Below the pieces are notes generated by a model that worked only from the letters and a program-made list of their open reading frames with translations, was not told where the DNA came from and did not search any database. The translations under genes were made by a program, and so were the position numbers. This document shows positions 61,096 through 64,000 of a stretch of DNA of 64,000 nt, in pieces. The stretch is taken from positions 1 through 64,000 of the forward strand of contig JAPDKB010000009.1 of the NCBI GenBank assembly GCA_029258795.1, written 5' to 3'. Within the stretch, counting starts at the first letter, position 1. Each line of letters begins with the position of its first letter. The DNA comes from an archaeon. Its GTDB lineage: Archaea > EX4484-52 > WAPT01.

Positions 61096-62715
61096 TCAGA
61101 ACAGCTCAACCTTCTCAATCTTTCTTAGAAGGATCTCAGGTCTCTTTATTTCATGTCCCTCCTCCAGCTTTCTTCCACACAGTTTCCAGCTAATCTCGTT
61201 TATGTTCATGATGTCAAGCGCTTTTCCACATGTGTGGGGTATAACTGGGTAGAGCATCAGGCATATGTCCTTAGCGAGGTTTAGAGAGTGAGATAGCACC
61301 TTATGTGCCATCTTTTTATCTTCCTTCACGAGCTTCCACGGCTCGTGCTGCTGGAAGTAGGAGTTACCTATTGAAGCCAGCTTATCTATGGTCTCTACAG
61401 CACCTTTAATGTTCCACTTTTCATAACTTTCCCTCGCTTTTTCAATAAGTCCCATTACTTCCCTGAACTCCTCCTGTTCGTACGTCTCCACTCCTATCGT
61501 TTTACCCTCAAAATTCTTGTGAAGGAAGCTCAACACACGATAAACGAAGTTAATCATGTTACCCACAAGCACGTTGTTTATGGCAGCCATGAAAGCTTCC
61601 CTGCTCAGATCTATGTCCGTTATGTTATTTGATGTGTGGTAAGCAAAATAAAACCTCAGATATTCCGGATTCCCAACCTTTTCCAGATAATCCTTGGCGG
61701 TTATGAAGGTGCCCCTGCTTTTACTCATCTTTTCTCCTTCAACCGTAAGGAAACCGTGAGTGTGAAGGTAATCTGGCAGTCTAAAGCCAGATGCCATCAG
61801 CATGGCAGGCCAGAAGAGGTAATGGAAATAGATTATATCCTTTCCTATCACATGCACAATTGAATGGCTTTCACCTTTCCATATTTTTTTCCAATCACAC
61901 CCAGCTTTTTTGCAGTAGTTTGCGGTTGAGGCAATGTATCCTATTGGCGCGTCCCACCACACGTAAAAATACTTGTTTTCCTCCTCCGGAATCTTGAATC
62001 CGAAGTAAGGTCCATCTCTCGATATGCACCAGTCCTCAAGCCCCTTTTCCAACCATTCCTTGATGTAGTTCTTGACCTCTTCTTGGAGGGGGGCTTCCTC
62101 CATCCAGTGCTTTAGCTTCTCCTCAAACGCGCTGAGCTTGAAGAAATAATGCTTGCTTTTTTTCACCACAGGCATGCTTCCACATATTGCGCATCTCGGG
62201 TTTTTGAGGTTGAAGGGCGTGTATGTTGCACCACACTTTTCACACACATCCCCGTACTGGTCTTCTGCTCCACACTTAGGACATGTGCCCTTAACATACC
62301 TGTCCGGCAGAAATCTCTCGCATTTCTCACAGTAAAGAAGCTCTACTTCCTTCGTGTAAATGTATCCCTTTTCCCTTGCATTTTCAAACATCTCTACCGC
62401 TATCTTTTCATTCTCATCGCTGTGTGTGATGTGGTAGTTGTCAACGCTTATCATGAACTCGTCCAGCACCTTTTTGAACTTCTCATGGTTTTCCATCACG
62501 AAGCTCAGCGGGTCTTTTCCCGCTTTTCTCGCGTTGATTTCTATGGGGGTGCCGTGCGCATCTGTAGCACAAACATAAATGACGCGCTTCCCAACCATTC
62601 TGTAGAACCTAGCTATTATGTCTGTTATTATGAACTCGTACAAGTGACCGAAGTGCGGTTCGCCATTTCCGTAGGGAAGAGCCGATGTCATGAGCAAGTT
62701 TTCTTTGAGTTTCAT
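61096..62715 (-). CDS. metG: Methionyl-tRNA synthetase
   Basis: 539 residues, class I. HIGH-type motif 'LPYGNGEPHFGHLYEF', KMSKS loop 'GEKMSKSRGTFI', and a zinc knob with four CxxC pairs ('YCEKCERFLP', 'GTCPKCGAEDQYGDVCEKCG', 'RCAICGSMP'). It lacks the C-terminal EMAP/tRNA-binding domain. The ATG at 62715 has GGTGA upstream. Its first 107 nt overlap the end of the DUF1704 gene in another frame. Confidence 0.95.
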   Translation of the reverse strand: MKLKENLLMTSALPYGNGEPHFGHLYEFIITDIIARFYRMVGKRVIYVCATDAHGTPIEINARKAGKDPLSFVMENHEKFKKVLDEFMISVDNYHITHSDENEKIAVEMFENAREKGYIYTKEVELLYCEKCERFLPDRYVKGTCPKCGAEDQYGDVCEKCGATYTPFNLKNPRCAICGSMPVVKKSKHYFFKLSAFEEKLKHWMEEAPLQEEVKNYIKEWLEKGLEDWCISRDGPYFGFKIPEEENKYFYVWWDAPIGYIASTANYCKKAGCDWKKIWKGESHSIVHVIGKDIIYFHYLFWPAMLMASGFRLPDYLHTHGFLTVEGEKMSKSRGTFITAKDYLEKVGNPEYLRFYFAYHTSNNITDIDLSREAFMAAINNVLVGNMINFVYRVLSFLHKNFEGKTIGVETYEQEEFREVMGLIEKARESYEKWNIKGAVETIDKLASIGNSYFQQHEPWKLVKEDKKMAHKVLSHSLNLAKDICLMLYPVIPHTCGKALDIMNINEISWKLCGRKLEEGHEIKRPEILLRKIEKVELF

Positions 62716-63880
62716 CACCCTTCACCAGAGTTTTTCTTGTGGTTGTGGCAACATCTTTTATGAATGATTCGGCACTTTTTAATATGTTTTCTACCTTGTT
62801 CAGGGAGCGCACACCCTTTGGCAGGAAAGATGGTTTGTTTATCTCCCCGTTTTCCATCAACATCTTCACCACTTCAAAATATTGGTGCGTGACTCTTCCG
62901 GCATAAAGCACGTGTAATGATTTCCCTTTCTTTGCAACTTTTTGAATCTCCATGAAACCCTTGAGGTAAAGGTAATCTTTGGTGAATCCGCCCCCTCTGA
63001 AGCTCCTGAAGGTTAGAGTCCATGCCATCTCATCATCAAACCCCCATTCCTTCATTTTATGAAAAACTTCGGAAAAACTCAGCCCTTCAAGCATGTAATG
63101 GATGCTCAGAACACGACCGGCATAATCTCTCAGCTTGTCGCTCTCTAACATACCCGTGAGCTTTTCCATGTACACAGCCAGACCCTCTTCCGTTTCTGTG
63201 TTGCGCGGAAATCCGGAAAGAAATATATCAAGTGGTTGGGTATGGCCATTCTGCGCTCTTAAGACATGCACACCTATTTCATGCACAACAAGCCGTTTCA
63301 TTTCATTCCTGCTAAATGTTCTGTTGGCAGGAACCAGAATTTTCCTTTCGATGGGCATGACTGTGGTCAGAGTTTTGGTGGAATATTCAACCACCCATCC
63401 CTTTATACCATAGCTTTCCAGCGCCTTTTCAAACACGGCTTTTGCTTCACGCTCCGTCATTCCCGCAACTTGTGTTTTTCTTTTGCTTCCCTTATAGCGT
63501 TTGAGGATTCTTTCCGCTTCACCGATCAAGCTTGAGGATGGTCTTCCATAAACTTTCAAACTGTACTCGATCACCTCATCTTTTCCTCTGTTGGCTATTA
63601 TGTGCGCAATGTTTGCAAGCTCTTCAACCTTCTGGTGGTAGAGATCATAAAGCTCGCCTTCAGGAATTTGGAGGGATGCAAGACTTTTCGCAATCTCCTT
63701 TGGGCTGAAAAAAACCACAGGGTAACGAAATTTCGGTTCCTTACCTTCACGAAAGAACCTTTCCTTCTCTTCTTTTAAATTGACAGGTTCTATTGCTCGA
63801 AGCACACCCACACTCAATTTTCTGTGTTCCTTCAATGCCAAATCAACCGCCCTGTACTTCTCAACCACACTGCCCTTCAT
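62609..63880 (-). CDS. DUF1704 family metallopeptidase-like protein
   Basis: 423 residues. The zinc-peptidase motif is 'LVVHEIGVHVLRAQNG' (HExxxH), and the second conserved block is 'TETEEGLAVYMEKL', the family's (Q)EGLA motif. DUF1704 is related to the eukaryotic MATCAP tubulin peptidases; the archaeal substrate is unknown. It overlaps metG by 107 nt, so the last 35 codons or so are probably an overrun or a real nested overlap. The N-terminal 130 residues are helical. Confidence 0.75.
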   Translation of the reverse strand: MKGSVVEKYRAVDLALKEHRKLSVGVLRAIEPVNLKEEKERFFREGKEPKFRYPVVFFSPKEIAKSLASLQIPEGELYDLYHQKVEELANIAHIIANRGKDEVIEYSLKVYGRPSSSLIGEAERILKRYKGSKRKTQVAGMTEREAKAVFEKALESYGIKGWVVEYSTKTLTTVMPIERKILVPANRTFSRNEMKRLVVHEIGVHVLRAQNGHTQPLDIFLSGFPRNTETEEGLAVYMEKLTGMLESDKLRDYAGRVLSIHYMLEGLSFSEVFHKMKEWGFDDEMAWTLTFRSFRGGGFTKDYLYLKGFMEIQKVAKKGKSLHVLYAGRVTHQYFEVVKMLMENGEINKPSFLPKGVRSLNKVENILKSAESFIKDVATTTRKTLVKGDETQRKLAHDIGSSLRKWRTALRSLVRVHNNRHNS

Positions 63881-63881
63881 T

Positions 63882-64000
63882 CTACTCCCTCACAATTTTC
63901 ATGAACCTTAGCGCGTCATCATACATCTCGTAGTTGTTGAACATAACGTACGCGCTTTTATCCCCCTTAATTTTCTCCATAACCTTTTCTTTTAGAATTG
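63882..64000 (-). CDS. DUF72 family protein, C-terminal end (cut by window edge)
   Basis: Only the last 38 codons are in the window. The ending 'AYVMFNNYEMYDDALRFMKI' resembles the conserved C-terminus of DUF72 (TIM-barrel) proteins, where a Phe-Asn-Asn follows the last strand. It ends 1 nt before the DUF1704 start, so they are likely co-transcribed. Confidence 0.6.
   Translation of the reverse strand, partial: ILKEKVMEKIKGDKSAYVMFNNYEMYDDALRFMKIVRE

Overview
The window is a chromosomal segment of an archaeon. The evidence is an archaeal 16S-tRNA-Ala-23S rRNA operon, an archaeal type-A RNase P RNA, the full archaeal ribosomal protein super-operon with eukaryote-type proteins (S4e, L32e, L19e, L18e, L34e, L14e, S26e), RNA polymerase subunits D and N, Cbf5, Sec61-beta, a geranylgeranyl diphosphate synthase and archaellum-like pilus genes. 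rRNA and tRNA stems are very G+C-rich while protein genes are moderate in G+C, which suggests (inference) a thermophile. The phylum cannot be fixed from the window. The 16S rRNA departs from the usual archaeal sequence in places (515F primer site, two insertions), so a deeply branching lineage is likely.

Layout. 1-8847 (minus strand): two V4R-domain proteins, then a pilus/secretion operon (GspE/FlaI-type ATPase, KaiC/FlaH-like ATPase, two TadC/FlaJ-type membrane proteins, two pilin-like proteins, a DUF2341 surface protein). 8931-11091 (plus): GGPP synthase, S26e (apparently with an ATT start) and a SpoIIM-type membrane protein. 11094-20503: a second KaiC-like ATPase and a giant (about 2900 residues) cell-surface protein with many Ig-like repeats. 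20545-24664: argS, a C/D-box sRNA, a TIM-barrel protein, tRNA-Arg, Sec61-beta, RNase P RNA and two small membrane proteins. 24734-29945: the rRNA operon read on the minus strand, with processing stems and promoter; no 5S gene is seen. 29949-34899: tRNA-His, a double V4R protein, tRNA-Leu, DUF523, cysS, a methyltransferase, rlmH and tRNA-Glu. 34947-38885: rpoN-S9-L13-L18e-tRNA-Leu-rpoD-S11-S4-S13. 39125-42303: a hypothetical gene, a small tRNA-Ser-integrated element (att repeat, PIN nuclease plus partner, integrase remnant), tRNA-Ser and a SIS protein. 42355-58760: Trm112-like, cbf5, L14e, L34e, EMC3-like, secY and the S10/spc ribosomal operon up to L3. 59004-64000: membrane protein, acetyltransferase, tRNA-Val, an AT-rich orphan, metG, a DUF1704 peptidase and a DUF72 end.

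The most striking signal is in the structural RNAs. Six of eight tRNA genes carry a 32-47 nt insertion at the same place in the T-loop, a seventh has an insertion in the D-loop, and the 16S gene has two insertions of 45-46 nt in universally conserved loops. All look like very short, hairpin-forming introns of the bulge-helix-bulge type. The introns of tRNA-Val and tRNA-Leu(CAG) are nearly identical, which points to intron movement between tRNA genes. A C/D-box sRNA upstream of argS has a 12-nt perfect antisense match to the 23S rRNA encoded in the same window.
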